Positions 1 to 7,795 of a DNA stretch of 64,000 nt are shown piece by piece. The stretch comes from Labilithrix sp. (lineage in GTDB: Bacteria; Myxococcota_A; Polyangia; Polyangiales; Polyangiaceae). Each line of letters starts with the position of its first letter. Position 1 is the first letter of the stretch. The position numbers were made by a program, and so were the translations under genes. The DNA lies in the NCBI GenBank assembly GCA_019637155.1, contig JAHBWE010000011.1, positions 62,001 to 126,000 on the forward strand, written 5' to 3'. Under the pieces are notes generated by a model. That model was given only the letters and a program-made list of their open reading frames with translations. It was not told where the DNA came from and made no database searches.

Positions 1-564
1 CGCGTCGTCGCTCGCGTCCCCCGCGAGCGGGGTCGCGAGGACGATCTCGGGGACGCCCGCGACCTTCGCCGGGATCGCGCTCATGAGGACGCTCGACGGG
101 TACCTCGCCTTTCCGCCGGGGGCGTAGACGCCCACGCGCGCGAGCGGGCGGACGCGGAGCCCGAGGTGGCGGCCTCCCTCCTCGACACGGAACCCGGAGC
201 CCCCGAACATCGCGTCGCGTTCCTTGCGGTGAAACACGGCGATCCGGTCCGCGGCAAGCTCGAGCGCAGCCCGGGCCTCCTTCGGGAGGCGGTCGAGCGC
301 GTCCCTTCCGCCGATTTCAGAGCGGTGAAGCGCCGCGGGGCGACGGCGCTCGAAGCGCTCCACGTAGCGAAGGACGGCCGCGTCCCCTTCTTTTTTCACG
401 GCCTCGAGGACCTCGCGCACGGCGGGCTCGACCTTGGCCGAATCGGTTTCGCCCCGCCCCGCGAGGCGCGCAAGGGCTGCGCGAAGCTCCGAATCGTGGG
501 CGCTCGTCCAGACGCGGAGGCCGAGGGCGGCGAGAACGGCGGGAGCGGCCGGAGGCGAAGGCAT
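1..564 (-). CDS. hisD: Histidinol dehydrogenase, N-terminal part (cut by window edge)
   Basis: This is the first 188 codons of a leftward gene; the rest lies beyond the left edge. HisD oxidises L-histidinol in two NAD-dependent steps to L-histidine, the last step of histidine synthesis, using a bound zinc. The family signature RVGVYAPGGKARYPSSVLM, followed by a segment reading SAIPAKVAGVPEIVLATPL, is clear near the end of the visible part. The preceding helix-rich N-terminus (EVLEAVKKEGDAAVLRYVERF) also matches the family. The start ATG at 564 is preceded on the minus strand by AGGAAGG. The gene diverges from the SUKH gene with 66 bp between them, which must hold both promoters. The call is firm; completeness cannot be judged. 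Confidence 0.95.
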   Translation of the reverse strand, partial: MPSPPAAPAVLAALGLRVWTSAHDSELRAALARLAGRGETDSAKVEPAVREVLEAVKKEGDAAVLRYVERFERRRPAALHRSEIGGRDALDRLPKEARAALELAADRIAVFHRKERDAMFGGSGFRVEEGGRHLGLRVRPLARVGVYAPGGKARYPSSVLMSAIPAKVAGVPEIVLATPLAGDASDDA

Positions 565-630
565 AAAGCGGCCTTCCTATACCATTGTGCCGGTGGTAAT
601 GTGCGTGCCCTTCTCTGAGCGGAGCTTGCT

Positions 631-1227
631 GTGGATAGTGATCTGGCGGATGCGGTCGAGGGTCTCAAGACCGTCTTTCAGAAGCGCAAAATCGAAGCTT
701 CGTGGGGGAAGGCCGATAAAGCGCTCGTCGAAGACCTGAAGAAGAAGCTGCGTGTGCCGCAGCGCTACCGTGCGTTCCTTCTCGGGGCCGATCCGGTCAA
801 AGTCGAGACGGTCACGCCGGTCGAGAGGGTCCGGCTGTTCTCGTCCACCGAGGTCGAGAAGGCGCAGGACCTCCCGAAGACCTCCCAAGATGGGGGCAGC
901 GTCCCCGCGGACTGGAAGGCCTCGTGGGTGGTCGTCGGCGAGAGCTCGCTCCTCGGCGATCCCTACTTCCTCGACGTGTCGAAGCTCGATCCGGAGGGAG
1001 ACTGCCCGGTCTACACCGCGATGCGGGGGGAGCCGCGCTGGAACCCGAAGCTCGCGGCGTCGACGTTCGCCCAGTTCCTTCGCATCCTCTCCACCGCGAT
1101 GGAGATCGCGCAGGGCTTCGGCGACGCGATCATGGACGACGAGGACGAGGACAGCTTCCGCGAATCGCTCGGGCCGAAGGTGAAGGTCATCGACGCCGCC
1201 GCCTTGCGCGCGGGTCACTGGACCTGA
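631..1227 (+). CDS. SMI1/KNR4 (SUKH) superfamily protein
   Basis: This is a 198-residue soluble protein starting at GTG with GAGCGGAG upstream. The central and C-terminal part carries the SUKH pattern: RVPQRYRAFLLGA early, WVVVGESSLLGDPYFLDVSK in the middle, then PVYTAMRG and a terminal STFAQFLRIL helix. SUKH proteins are often immunity proteins for polymorphic toxins, but many stand alone as binding proteins of unknown role. No toxin gene is beside it: the neighbours are hisD (divergent) and the upp-like gene 8 bp downstream on the same strand. I infer a housekeeping or orphan immunity role, with no direct evidence for either. Confidence 0.8.
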   Translation: MDSDLADAVEGLKTVFQKRKIEASWGKADKALVEDLKKKLRVPQRYRAFLLGADPVKVETVTPVERVRLFSSTEVEKAQDLPKTSQDGGSVPADWKASWVVVGESSLLGDPYFLDVSKLDPEGDCPVYTAMRGEPRWNPKLAASTFAQFLRILSTAMEIAQGFGDAIMDDEDEDSFRESLGPKVKVIDAAALRAGHWT

Positions 1228-1235
1228 GCGGCTCG

Positions 1236-2054
1236 ATGGGGGTCGAGTCCGCGTACGCGCAGAGCCGTTACCGCGCGCCCGAGATCGAGCACAAGTACGG
1301 ACCGAACGTCCATCTCCTCGACGATCCGGTGTGCTGGACGCAGCTCGCGCGCCTCTGCGCCCGCGAGACGGTGCAGCCGGAGGTGGGCCAGCTCGTGCGC
1401 GCGCTCTACCAGCGCCTCGCGCAGGTGGTCCTCGCGGCCGAGTTCCCGCGCGAGCGCATCGCGGTCCCGACCCGCATGGTCATCAAGTCGCCGGAGGCGG
1501 TGTACCGCGGCGTCGCGCTCGACGCCTCGACCAACTGCGTGACGGTCGGCATCGCGCGCGCGGGCACGATGCCCTCGCAGGTCGTCTACGATCTCCTGAA
1601 CGAGGTCATCGATCCCGCGGGCGTGCGCCAGGACCACCTCTTCATGTCACGCGCGACCGACGCCGAGGGGAAGGTCATCGGCGCGACGTGGCACGACGCG
1701 AAGATCGGCCGCGACGTCGAGGGGCGCATCCTCTTGATGCCCGATCCGATGGGCGCGACCGGCTCGTCGATCAACAGCGCCATCACGCACTACAAGACGA
1801 AGCTCGAAGGCACGCCGAAGCTCGTCATCACGATGCACCTCATCGTGACGCCGGAGTACATCAAGAACGTCCTCGCCGAGCACCCGGACACCGTCATCTA
1901 CGCGCTCCGCCTCGATCGCGGGCTCTCTCCCTCCAAGGTCCTCTCCACCGTCCCGGGCACGCACTGGGATCAGGAGAAGGGGCTCGACGAGCACCACTAC
2001 ATCGTCCCCGGCGCCGGCGGCGTCGGCGAGATCCTCAACAACGCCTGGGTCTAA
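1236..2054 (+). CDS. upp: Uracil phosphoribosyltransferase family protein
   Basis: UPRTase joins uracil and PRPP to give UMP in pyrimidine salvage. The 272-residue protein contains the PRPP-binding signature in the form LLMPDPMGATGSS (classic form DPMLATGGS), with LVITMHLIVTPEYIKNVL after it and the C-terminal EHHYIVPGAGGVGEIL resembling the uracil-binding end of the family. It is about 60 residues longer than the usual 208-residue enzyme, mainly at the N-terminus. I chose the ATG at 1236 because the frame upstream overlaps the SUKH gene. The stop codon overlaps the stop of the convergent LamG lipoprotein gene. A related PRTase with another base specificity is possible. Confidence 0.78.
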   Translation: MGVESAYAQSRYRAPEIEHKYGPNVHLLDDPVCWTQLARLCARETVQPEVGQLVRALYQRLAQVVLAAEFPRERIAVPTRMVIKSPEAVYRGVALDASTNCVTVGIARAGTMPSQVVYDLLNEVIDPAGVRQDHLFMSRATDAEGKVIGATWHDAKIGRDVEGRILLMPDPMGATGSSINSAITHYKTKLEGTPKLVITMHLIVTPEYIKNVLAEHPDTVIYALRLDRGLSPSKVLSTVPGTHWDQEKGLDEHHYIVPGAGGVGEILNNAWV

Positions 2055-2902
2055 CGCGCGAGCGCGGCGATCTCGGTCGCCGGCAGGGGCCGCGCGTAGA
2101 TCCGAAGCTCGTCGACGACGCCGTCGAACGTGGGGCCGTCGTCACCCGCCTCGCAGCCGAGGAGCAGCGTCGATCCGTCGCTCGTGAACGTCGTGATCGT
2201 GTTCGTCTCGCGCTGCGCGAGGACGCCGTCGCGGTACGTGATCGCCTCGCCGTTCGCGGGATCGTAGACCGCCGCGACGTGGGTCCAGGTCGCCAGCTCC
2301 AGCGGGATCGCGATCTCTCTCTTCTCCGGTCCCGGCGCGCGCAGATCGAGCTCGAAGCGGGCCGGATCGTCGCTGCCGAAGCGCCAGCCGTGGCCGGACG
2401 CGGTCACGCCCGCGAGCTGGCGACCGTCCGAGTCGAGCGCGTACGAGCGCACGAAGACCCACGCCGCGATCGTGAACGGAGCGCCGTCGAAGCGGAGGTC
2501 GGCCGCGTCGCCGAAGCGGAAGCAGGTGCTCGCGAGGTCGGCGCCGCCGCCGCGTTTTCCTTCCGTCCAGATCGCGGCGGGATCGCCGCGCGCCGTCGTC
2601 GCCGCGCGCGCCTTCGCCGAGCAGTCGACCGGCGGGAGCGCGGAGGGGACGTCGTCGAACGGCAGGTAGAGGACGAGCGACGGATCGGGCGGCTCCTCCG
2701 GGCAGACCGCGCCAGCGTCGGCCGCGTCCGTCACCTCGGCGTCGGCGTCCGTGTCGGGCGCGGCGTCGACGATGGGCGTGGAGCCTGCGTCGTCGATCGT
2801 GGCCGCGGGCGACGTGAGGTCGTCGACCGAGACGATGAGCGAGCAACCCGCGAGGGCGGCGCCGAGGGCGAGCCCACATGCCGTCGCGGAGTGGATGCCC
2901 AT
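2051..2902 (-). CDS. LamG/concanavalin A-like domain lipoprotein
   Basis: This is a 283-residue predicted lipoprotein. A signal peptide ends in the lipobox AALAGC (Cys about residue 20), followed by an Asp/Ala-rich linker to about residue 65. Residues about 75-280 form a LamG-like jellyroll: LVLYLPFDD, FTIAAWVFVRSYA, WTHVAAVYDPANGEAITYRDG and FDGVVDELRIYARPL are typical strands, the last being the usual closing motif. Such domains bind carbohydrates or proteins at the cell surface. No catalytic motif is visible, so its ligand is unknown. It runs leftward, convergent with upp, and is followed 22 bp upstream by the HAD-like gene in the same direction. Confidence 0.85.
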   Translation of the reverse strand: MGIHSATACGLALGAALAGCSLIVSVDDLTSPAATIDDAGSTPIVDAAPDTDADAEVTDAADAGAVCPEEPPDPSLVLYLPFDDVPSALPPVDCSAKARAATTARGDPAAIWTEGKRGGGADLASTCFRFGDAADLRFDGAPFTIAAWVFVRSYALDSDGRQLAGVTASGHGWRFGSDDPARFELDLRAPGPEKREIAIPLELATWTHVAAVYDPANGEAITYRDGVLAQRETNTITTFTSDGSTLLLGCEAGDDGPTFDGVVDELRIYARPLPATEIAALAR

Positions 2903-2924
2903 GCTCGGCGATTGTAGCGCGAAC

Positions 2925-3956
2925 CTACGTCGACTTGCGCGCGGCCTTCTTCTTGTGGCGTGGGTTGTGGCGCCCGACGAGCTCGAGGTAGTCGGGCATC
3001 GGCTCCTCCGCGACGGGGCGGTGGCGCGATCGCGCGAGGTCGGCGTGCTCCGGCAGCTCCTCCACCATCCGCGCGACCTCTTGCGCCGCGGGCGCGGGGG
3101 CCTCCTTCACGTAGGCCGGGAGCGCGGCGGCGATCGCGTCGAGCTTCGTGCCGGCGAGGTGACCGCGCTTCGCGACGTCGGCGTAGCTGCGCGCGAGGGC
3201 GTCGCCGTCGAAGCGGTGCATCGTGACCATCTCACCGGCGACGCGGAGGAGGCTCTCGGGCGGGAGGCGGCCGTCCTCGTGCAAGACGTATGCGGTCTGC
3301 AAGTAATTGTAGAACGGGACCACGCGCGTGCCGAGGACGTGGAAGTCGCGCGGCGCGCTCTGCTGCTCGAGGTGGATGAAGATGCGCTCCACCACCGGCT
3401 CCGGCTTCACGAGGCGGACGCAGCGGATCACGTCCTCGATCACGTCCTCGTAGACGCGGCCGCGCTCGCAGACCTGCTGGACGAGCTCCTCGCCGGCGCG
3501 ACCCGCCATGATGTCGCCGTAGAGCGAGTAGACGAACGCGTCGGCCTCGGCGTCGTCGCCGAAGAGCGACTCCTTCACGCCGGCGAGCTTCTCGCCTTCC
3601 ACCGTGCGGGCCGAGAGCAGCGCCGGCAGCTTGTAGCCGAGCTGGTCGCGGAGCGCGCGGAAGCGGAGGCGCAGCATGTTCTGGAGGTTCGGCTTCAGCG
3701 TGAAGGAGTCCCACTTGATGCCGTCGAGCTTGAGCTTCTCCTCGAGCTTCTTCCGCATCTGCTCGGGGGAGCCGGAGAGGATGTGGATCGAGACGTCGCA
3801 GTGGGCGAGCTCGCGCAGGAGCGTCGCGGCGCCGGGGTTGGTGCGCTTCTCGTCGGCGCGCTCGAACGCGGTCCGCACGAGGTCGCGCATCGTCGCGAAC
3901 TCCGTCCGGAGGTACGTCTTGTCGAGGTCCCAGCGCGAGATGTGAGGCGGGCGCAA
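2925..3956 (-). CDS. HAD-superfamily phosphatase-like protein (App1-like)
   Basis: The N-terminus ISRWDLDKTYLRTEF is a HAD motif I with the DxD pair, and VSIHILSGSPEQMRKKLEEKL about residue 55 matches motif II (hhhS/T). These are the arrangements seen in App1-type phosphatidate phosphatase domains and related HAD hydrolases. Later, LFGDDAEADAFVYSLYGDIMAG fits the acidic motif IV region. The C-terminal third is rich in charged helices and ends in a Lys/Arg tail. No signal peptide is visible, so it is probably cytoplasmic. The start is a TTG at 3956, chosen because motif I follows within ten residues. The substrate is not predictable from sequence. Confidence 0.65.
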   Translation of the reverse strand: MRPPHISRWDLDKTYLRTEFATMRDLVRTAFERADEKRTNPGAATLLRELAHCDVSIHILSGSPEQMRKKLEEKLKLDGIKWDSFTLKPNLQNMLRLRFRALRDQLGYKLPALLSARTVEGEKLAGVKESLFGDDAEADAFVYSLYGDIMAGRAGEELVQQVCERGRVYEDVIEDVIRCVRLVKPEPVVERIFIHLEQQSAPRDFHVLGTRVVPFYNYLQTAYVLHEDGRLPPESLLRVAGEMVTMHRFDGDALARSYADVAKRGHLAGTKLDAIAAALPAYVKEAPAPAAQEVARMVEELPEHADLARSRHRPVAEEPMPDYLELVGRHNPRHKKKAARKST

Positions 3957-3972
3957 CGTCCGGCCCAGGATA

Positions 3973-4938
3973 CTACTTCGCCGGCGGCGGCGCCGGGGAG
4001 CACGCGGCGAAGGGCCCTTTCGCCGCCGGATCGCAGGGGCCGAGCCCGAGGCTCTTGCACGCGATGCGCTCGAGGCGGCCCACCGCGCAGAACACGATCG
4101 CGTCGCCCTCGCACTTCGGGAGCATCTCCTTGTCGCACTCGACGTTGCTCGGGACGTAGCAGCCCGCGCGCGGGCCGGTGCCGGCGCAGCGGAGGCCCTG
4201 GCCGACGCAGTCCGTCACCTTCGCCTTGCCGCGCTCGCACTCGACGAGCCGATCGTCCTCGCAGTGACGCACGCCGGTGCAGCGCCGCCGCCCCGGCAGC
4301 TCGCAGCTCGCGGTGGGGTCGCCGACCTCGTCGCGCCGCTCCTCGCACGCGGTGCCCGGCTTGCACGTGATCCGCTCGTAGCCGCCGTCGCGGCAGGAGA
4401 CGACGGCGGAGGGACCGTCGCAGCGGATGTCCGGCGCGCCGGCGGGGCACTTCGAGGGGGCGGAGCAGGCGCGGAGGACGAGGCCGCCGGCGGACTTCAC
4501 CTCCTTGCACGTCGCGCCCATCGCCGCGCAGTCGAGGACGCTCGCCTCGTGGCCTTCGTCTTCGCCGCAGCTGACGAGCCGATCGCCGTCGCAGCCCGAG
4601 ACCACGCCCGGGCGCTGCGCGCAGAACGCGGCCGCGCGCGCGTCGCCGCCGCCGTGGAGGCACGTCGTCACCGCATCGCAGCCGGTCGCGGCGTCGAGGC
4701 ACTTGCGGAGGACCTCGTTGTCCGACGCGATCCACCACTCGACGCAGGCGCCGGGGTCCTTGAAGCGCGTCTCGCGCGTGCAGGCCGAGGCGCGCGCGCA
4801 CGCGGCGGAGGCCTTCGCGACGAGGGCGGGATCGCTCGGCGCGGGCGGCGGCGGCGCCGGCTTCGGCGGCGGGGCAGGCCCACCGCACGCGGCGACGACG
4901 AGGACAGCGAACCCACCGGCGAAGATCCGAGAGACCAC
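3973..4938 (-). CDS. Cysteine-rich lipoprotein
   Basis: This 321-residue protein has an N-terminal hydrophobic signal with a lipobox VVAAC, then a Pro-rich linker (PAPPPKPAPPP). The mature part has more than 20 Cys residues spread evenly in short CxnC patterns such as CDGDRLVSCGEDEGHEASVLDC, DDRLVECERGKAKVTDC and GDAIVFCAVGRLERIAC. These look like three or four copies of one disulfide-knotted unit of roughly 50 residues (D-x-h-h-x-C then about 10-13 residues to the next Cys). The start is a GTG at 4938 with AGGAGG just upstream on the minus strand. Function is unknown; such proteins are common on myxobacterial surfaces. Confidence 0.8.
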   Translation of the reverse strand: MVSRIFAGGFAVLVVAACGGPAPPPKPAPPPPAPSDPALVAKASAACARASACTRETRFKDPGACVEWWIASDNEVLRKCLDAATGCDAVTTCLHGGGDARAAAFCAQRPGVVSGCDGDRLVSCGEDEGHEASVLDCAAMGATCKEVKSAGGLVLRACSAPSKCPAGAPDIRCDGPSAVVSCRDGGYERITCKPGTACEERRDEVGDPTASCELPGRRRCTGVRHCEDDRLVECERGKAKVTDCVGQGLRCAGTGPRAGCYVPSNVECDKEMLPKCEGDAIVFCAVGRLERIACKSLGLGPCDPAAKGPFAACSPAPPPAK

Positions 4939-4988
4939 CGACCTCCTGTTTACTCGACCTCGCGCCGGCCTGATACGGTTTCGAGCCG

Positions 4989-5549
4989 ATGACGCATCCG
5001 TGGCATGACATCCCGTGCGAGGAGCCGATCGACGAGAGCTTCGTCGCCTTCATCGAGATCCCGAAGGGGTCCAAGGTGAAGTACGAGCTCGACAAGGAGA
5101 CGGGCCTCCTCCGGGTCGACCGCATCCTCTTCAGCGCGGTCCACTACCCGGCGAACTACGGCTTCATCCCGCGGACCTACTGCGACGACGGCGACCCGCT
5201 CGACGTGCTCGTCCTGTGTCAGGAGCCGGTCGCGCCGATGAGCATCATGCGCGCCCGCGCGATCGGCGTGATGCAGATGCGCGACGAGAAGGGCCTCGAC
5301 GACAAGGTCATCGCCGTCCACCTCGACGACCCGGCGTTTGCACCTTACACGCACATCCGCGAGGTGCCGCAGCACACCCTCCACGAGCTGAAGCGCTTCT
5401 TCGTCGACTACAAGACGCTCGAGAACAAGAAGGTCGAGGTCGACGAGCTGATGGGCCCCTTCGAGGCCGCGAAGATCATCCGCGCGGGGATCGTGGGGTA
5501 CAAGGAGCTGATGGAACGAACCCCACGAGCTTCCACGATCGGCGCGTAG
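4989..5549 (+). CDS. ppa: Inorganic pyrophosphatase
   Basis: This is a soluble family I pyrophosphatase of 186 residues; it hydrolyses PPi to phosphate and so drives polymer synthesis. The family metal-binding core is intact: [44 protein letters not shown] (DxDPxD type) and the KVIAV stretch with downstream lysines in [14 protein letters not shown]. Length is normal for the bacterial hexameric enzyme. The gene diverges from the Cys-rich lipoprotein with about 50 bp between. An AT-rich island with rare codons, TTGCA-CCT-TACAC, sits at 5338-5350 (see findings). Confidence 0.95.
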   Translation: MTHPWHDIPCEEPIDESFVAFIEIPKGSKVKYELDKETGLLRVDRILFSAVHYPANYGFIPRTYCDDGDPLDVLVLCQEPVAPMSIMRARAIGVMQMRDEKGLDDKVIAVHLDDPAFAPYTHIREVPQHTLHELKRFFVDYKTLENKKVEVDELMGPFEAAKIIRAGIVGYKELMERTPRASTIGA

Positions 5550-5575
5550 ACGAACATGGGCCACGATAGTGGGCA

Positions 5576-5692
5576 ATGGCAAGCGGACGAGTGCGGCGTC
5601 TCGATGACGTGTTCGTCGGCGAGCACGACGTGGACTTCGCCTTCGCCGGCGCGAGGCTCTGGCTGCTCCAACGGCGGCCGGTGACGGCCTAA
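5576..5692 (+). pseudogene. Relic of a PEP synthase/PPDK ATP-grasp domain, C-terminal tip
   Basis: This short frame of 38 codons reads VDFAFAGARLWLLQRRPVT near its end. That is the highly conserved last strand of the nucleotide-binding domain in phosphoenolpyruvate synthases and pyruvate phosphate dikinases (usual form DIEWAxxGxLWLLQSRPVT). An in-frame TAG lies three codons upstream of the ATG, and no upstream frame continues the domain. It is therefore a fragment left after loss of the rest, not a functional small protein. A stand-alone swivelling domain of the same enzyme class is found at 45357-45752. Confidence 0.7.
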
Positions 5693-5693
5693 A

Positions 5694-5734
5694 CCTCGAG
5701 CGCACGAGGCTCGACTCGAACGGCACGTCGAGTC
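5694..5734. terminator. Two adjacent stem-loops after the PPDK relic
   Basis: CCTCG-N6-CGAGG at 5694-5709 and GACTCGA-N8-TCGAGTC at 5713-5734 are perfect inverted repeats lying right after the relic stop codon. They could end transcription from ppa or be bidirectional, since the next gene (5810-6202) is convergent. No clear U-tract follows, so the terminator role is an inference. Confidence 0.4.
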
Positions 5735-5809
5735 TGAAGGGTGACGTTCGCTCGCTCACGCCTCGGCGGGAAATGTGATTCCGCTCGACGTGGCGAAGGC
5801 CGAACGCCG

Positions 5810-6202
5810 CTACTGCCTCTTGCGCTTCTTCGCTGGCTTGCTCGGGCGGTCGCCCTTGGCGCGGACCTGCGAAGGGAGATCCTTCGGTACCTCGTGAGGC
5901 TTCGTCTTCATGAGCCCCTTGTGGATCGCGTCGACGTCGTCTCGAAGCCCGCCCATCACATCGCGCCGGGTGCGCTCGAGGATGCCGCGAATCAGCTCGC
6001 CCTTTTCTTCGAGCGCGTCGAAGCGGGCGTCGACCTCCTCCCTCACCTTCGCGATCTGGCCCTGCATCTCCGCGCGGAACTTGCCGATCTCGCCCCGCGT
6101 TGCCATCTCGCCCCGCATTGCCGTCATCTCGCCCCGCATTGCCGTCATCTCGCCCCGCATCGCCGTCATCACCTTCAACAGGTCGTCCAGGGTCGCCGCC
6201 AT
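5810..6202 (-). CDS. Small coiled-coil protein with heptad repeats
   Basis: This is a 130-residue charged protein. It begins MAATLDDLLKVMTAMRGEM, followed by two more copies of the seven-residue unit TAMRGEM, then continuous helix (EMQGQIAKVREEVDARFDALEEKGELI) and a basic Lys/Arg-rich tail (PSKPAKKRKRQ). The 7-residue repeats equal one heptad each, so repeat number changes would keep the coiled coil in register. No membrane segment is visible. The start at 6202 was preferred over an upstream ATG because the extra 16 residues are unlike the rest. Function unknown; it may oligomerise or bind nucleic acid with the tail. Confidence 0.6.
   Translation of the reverse strand: MAATLDDLLKVMTAMRGEMTAMRGEMTAMRGEMATRGEIGKFRAEMQGQIAKVREEVDARFDALEEKGELIRGILERTRRDVMGGLRDDVDAIHKGLMKTKPHEVPKDLPSQVRAKGDRPSKPAKKRKRQ
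6105..6167. repeat. Three tandem 21-bp units inside the coiled-coil gene
   Basis: Units at 6105-6125, 6126-6146 and 6147-6167 read CATCTCGCCCCGCATTGCCG plus T; the third differs by one base. They encode the TAMRGEM heptads on the minus strand. Confidence 0.9.
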
Positions 6203-6319
6203 GCGGTGCACGGTACCGAGGGGCGCCCAACACGAGCAAGAAAGCGGCACCCTGAAAAACCGAAGGCCGCCGAGTGGAAGCCACGGCGCTCGAAGGAGTT
6301 CGTGCGTTGGCTCACGCGT

Positions 6320-7738
6320 CTAACGATCGAAGCGCGTGGCGTAATAGACGCGGCTGTCGGCGCCGGAGCGGTAGGCGATGTGGGGGCGTGCGTCGTCGTC
6401 GACGGTGAGGGCGACGTGGGCGTCGGCGGACTCGCCGAGGACCTCCGGGGCGACGACGTCGCTCAGCCACTTCGTGCCGCCGCCGGGGATGCGTTGCTGG
6501 CGGCGGTACTCGAGGTAGGCGCGGTTCGCGGCGGTGGGGCGGACGATGGCGAGGTGGACGAGGCCGTACTTGTCGATCGCCATCGCGGCCGCGTAGCGCG
6601 GGTGGTCCTGCTCCGGCGCGGCGATGCCCTGATCGACGATCTCGATCTGCGCGCGGTCCTCGCCCGTCCACGTCGCGAGACGGAGGTCCGCCTTCTGCGG
6701 CGGGTCCTGGATCGCCTTGCGATAGAAATAGAGCGCGTAGCGGCGGTTGCCGAACGTCGCGAGGTGCGGGTCGTAGCCGGTGACGCCGTCGGTCGCGGGG
6801 TTGTCGACCGTCTTGCGGAAGGTCCACTTCGTCGCCGCGTACGTGTGGTAGCGCGGGGTCGAGACCTGGATCCCGTCGTTGTAGTGGAAGAGGAGGTGGA
6901 GCTTCCCCGCCGGATCGACGTGGAGCGCGCTCGCGCCGATGCCGGGGGCTTCGCGCGGGAGGAGGCCGAGGCCCATCTCGGGGACGTCGGCGAGCGGTGT
7001 CCACGCGCCGCCGGGCTCGCGCTTCGCGGCGGTGAGCTTCGCCTTCGTCGCGTCGATCGCGACGCGCGCCATCGCGTACGCGGTGCCGTCGGGCGCGACC
7101 GCGAAGGAGATGCGGCTGTCGCCCGAGATCGAGTCGCCCACGACCTCCGGCTCCGTGAGCGGCTTCTTTCCGTCCACCAGCGTCGTGGAGCGGAGCTTGC
7201 CGACCAGGTCGACGTCGTCGACGTCGTAGGTGAGGACGTGGAGCGTGTCGGGCGCAGTCGCGGCGAGGCGCGAGCGCATGCCGTCGTGGAAGTAAGGCAG
7301 CGCCGGGCGCTCGATCACCTCCGGCTTCGTGAAGCCGCTCGTCTTCGGGGTGAAGTGCGCGAGGTGGAACCGGCCCTGCTCCTGCGACTCCTCCGTGTTG
7401 TACGAGATGCCGACGCGCCCCGCCGGCGTCACCGCGATCGCGATGCCGGTCGTCAGGATCGTCGACGTCTCCTCGACGAGGCGCACCTCGCGCGGGTTGC
7501 ACTCGCTCCGCGTCTTCGTCGGCTTGGTCCACTCGTCCTTGTCGCACTCGAAGTCGGCCGGCGGCTCGCCCGCGTCCGGCGGCGTGACGTCGCCGGCGTC
7601 GCCGTCGATCGTGTCGTCGTCGTCGTCGTCGTCGGACGTGGCGCCGCCGTCGGGGACGGGCGGCGGCGTGGTCTCGACCGCGCTCTTGAGGCCGGTGCAC
7701 GCCGAGAGCACCGCCGCTGCGAAGACCAGACGCCGCAC
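6320..7738 (-). CDS. Lipoprotein with predicted beta-propeller-like repeats
   Basis: This is a 472-residue lipoprotein (lipobox VLSAC) with an acidic linker that includes seven consecutive Asp, encoded by a GAC/GTC microsatellite near 7613-7635. The mature region has recurring units of the form AVxPxGxxxIxY / LAHFTPK / LHVDPAGKLHLLFHYND / AIDKYGLVHLAIVRPT / LTVDDDARPHIAYRS, which is the blade pattern of bacterial propellers of the NHL or WD40-like type. There is no catalytic motif. It is transcribed leftward, and diverges from the cyclase gene at 7796 with 57 bp between. Likely a surface binding protein; the ligand is unknown. Confidence 0.75.
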   Translation of the reverse strand: MRRLVFAAAVLSACTGLKSAVETTPPPVPDGGATSDDDDDDDTIDGDAGDVTPPDAGEPPADFECDKDEWTKPTKTRSECNPREVRLVEETSTILTTGIAIAVTPAGRVGISYNTEESQEQGRFHLAHFTPKTSGFTKPEVIERPALPYFHDGMRSRLAATAPDTLHVLTYDVDDVDLVGKLRSTTLVDGKKPLTEPEVVGDSISGDSRISFAVAPDGTAYAMARVAIDATKAKLTAAKREPGGAWTPLADVPEMGLGLLPREAPGIGASALHVDPAGKLHLLFHYNDGIQVSTPRYHTYAATKWTFRKTVDNPATDGVTGYDPHLATFGNRRYALYFYRKAIQDPPQKADLRLATWTGEDRAQIEIVDQGIAAPEQDHPRYAAAMAIDKYGLVHLAIVRPTAANRAYLEYRRQQRIPGGGTKWLSDVVAPEVLGESADAHVALTVDDDARPHIAYRSGADSRVYYATRFDR

Positions 7739-7795
7739 GCCTCGAGGCTATCACCCCCGCTTCGCGAGGAGGATGCTAGCGCGAGCGTGGCGCCG

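Noticed and set aside
631-1227. SUKH protein as part of a polymorphic toxin-immunity locus
   Set aside because: No toxin, Rhs or secretion gene is nearby; neighbours are hisD and upp.
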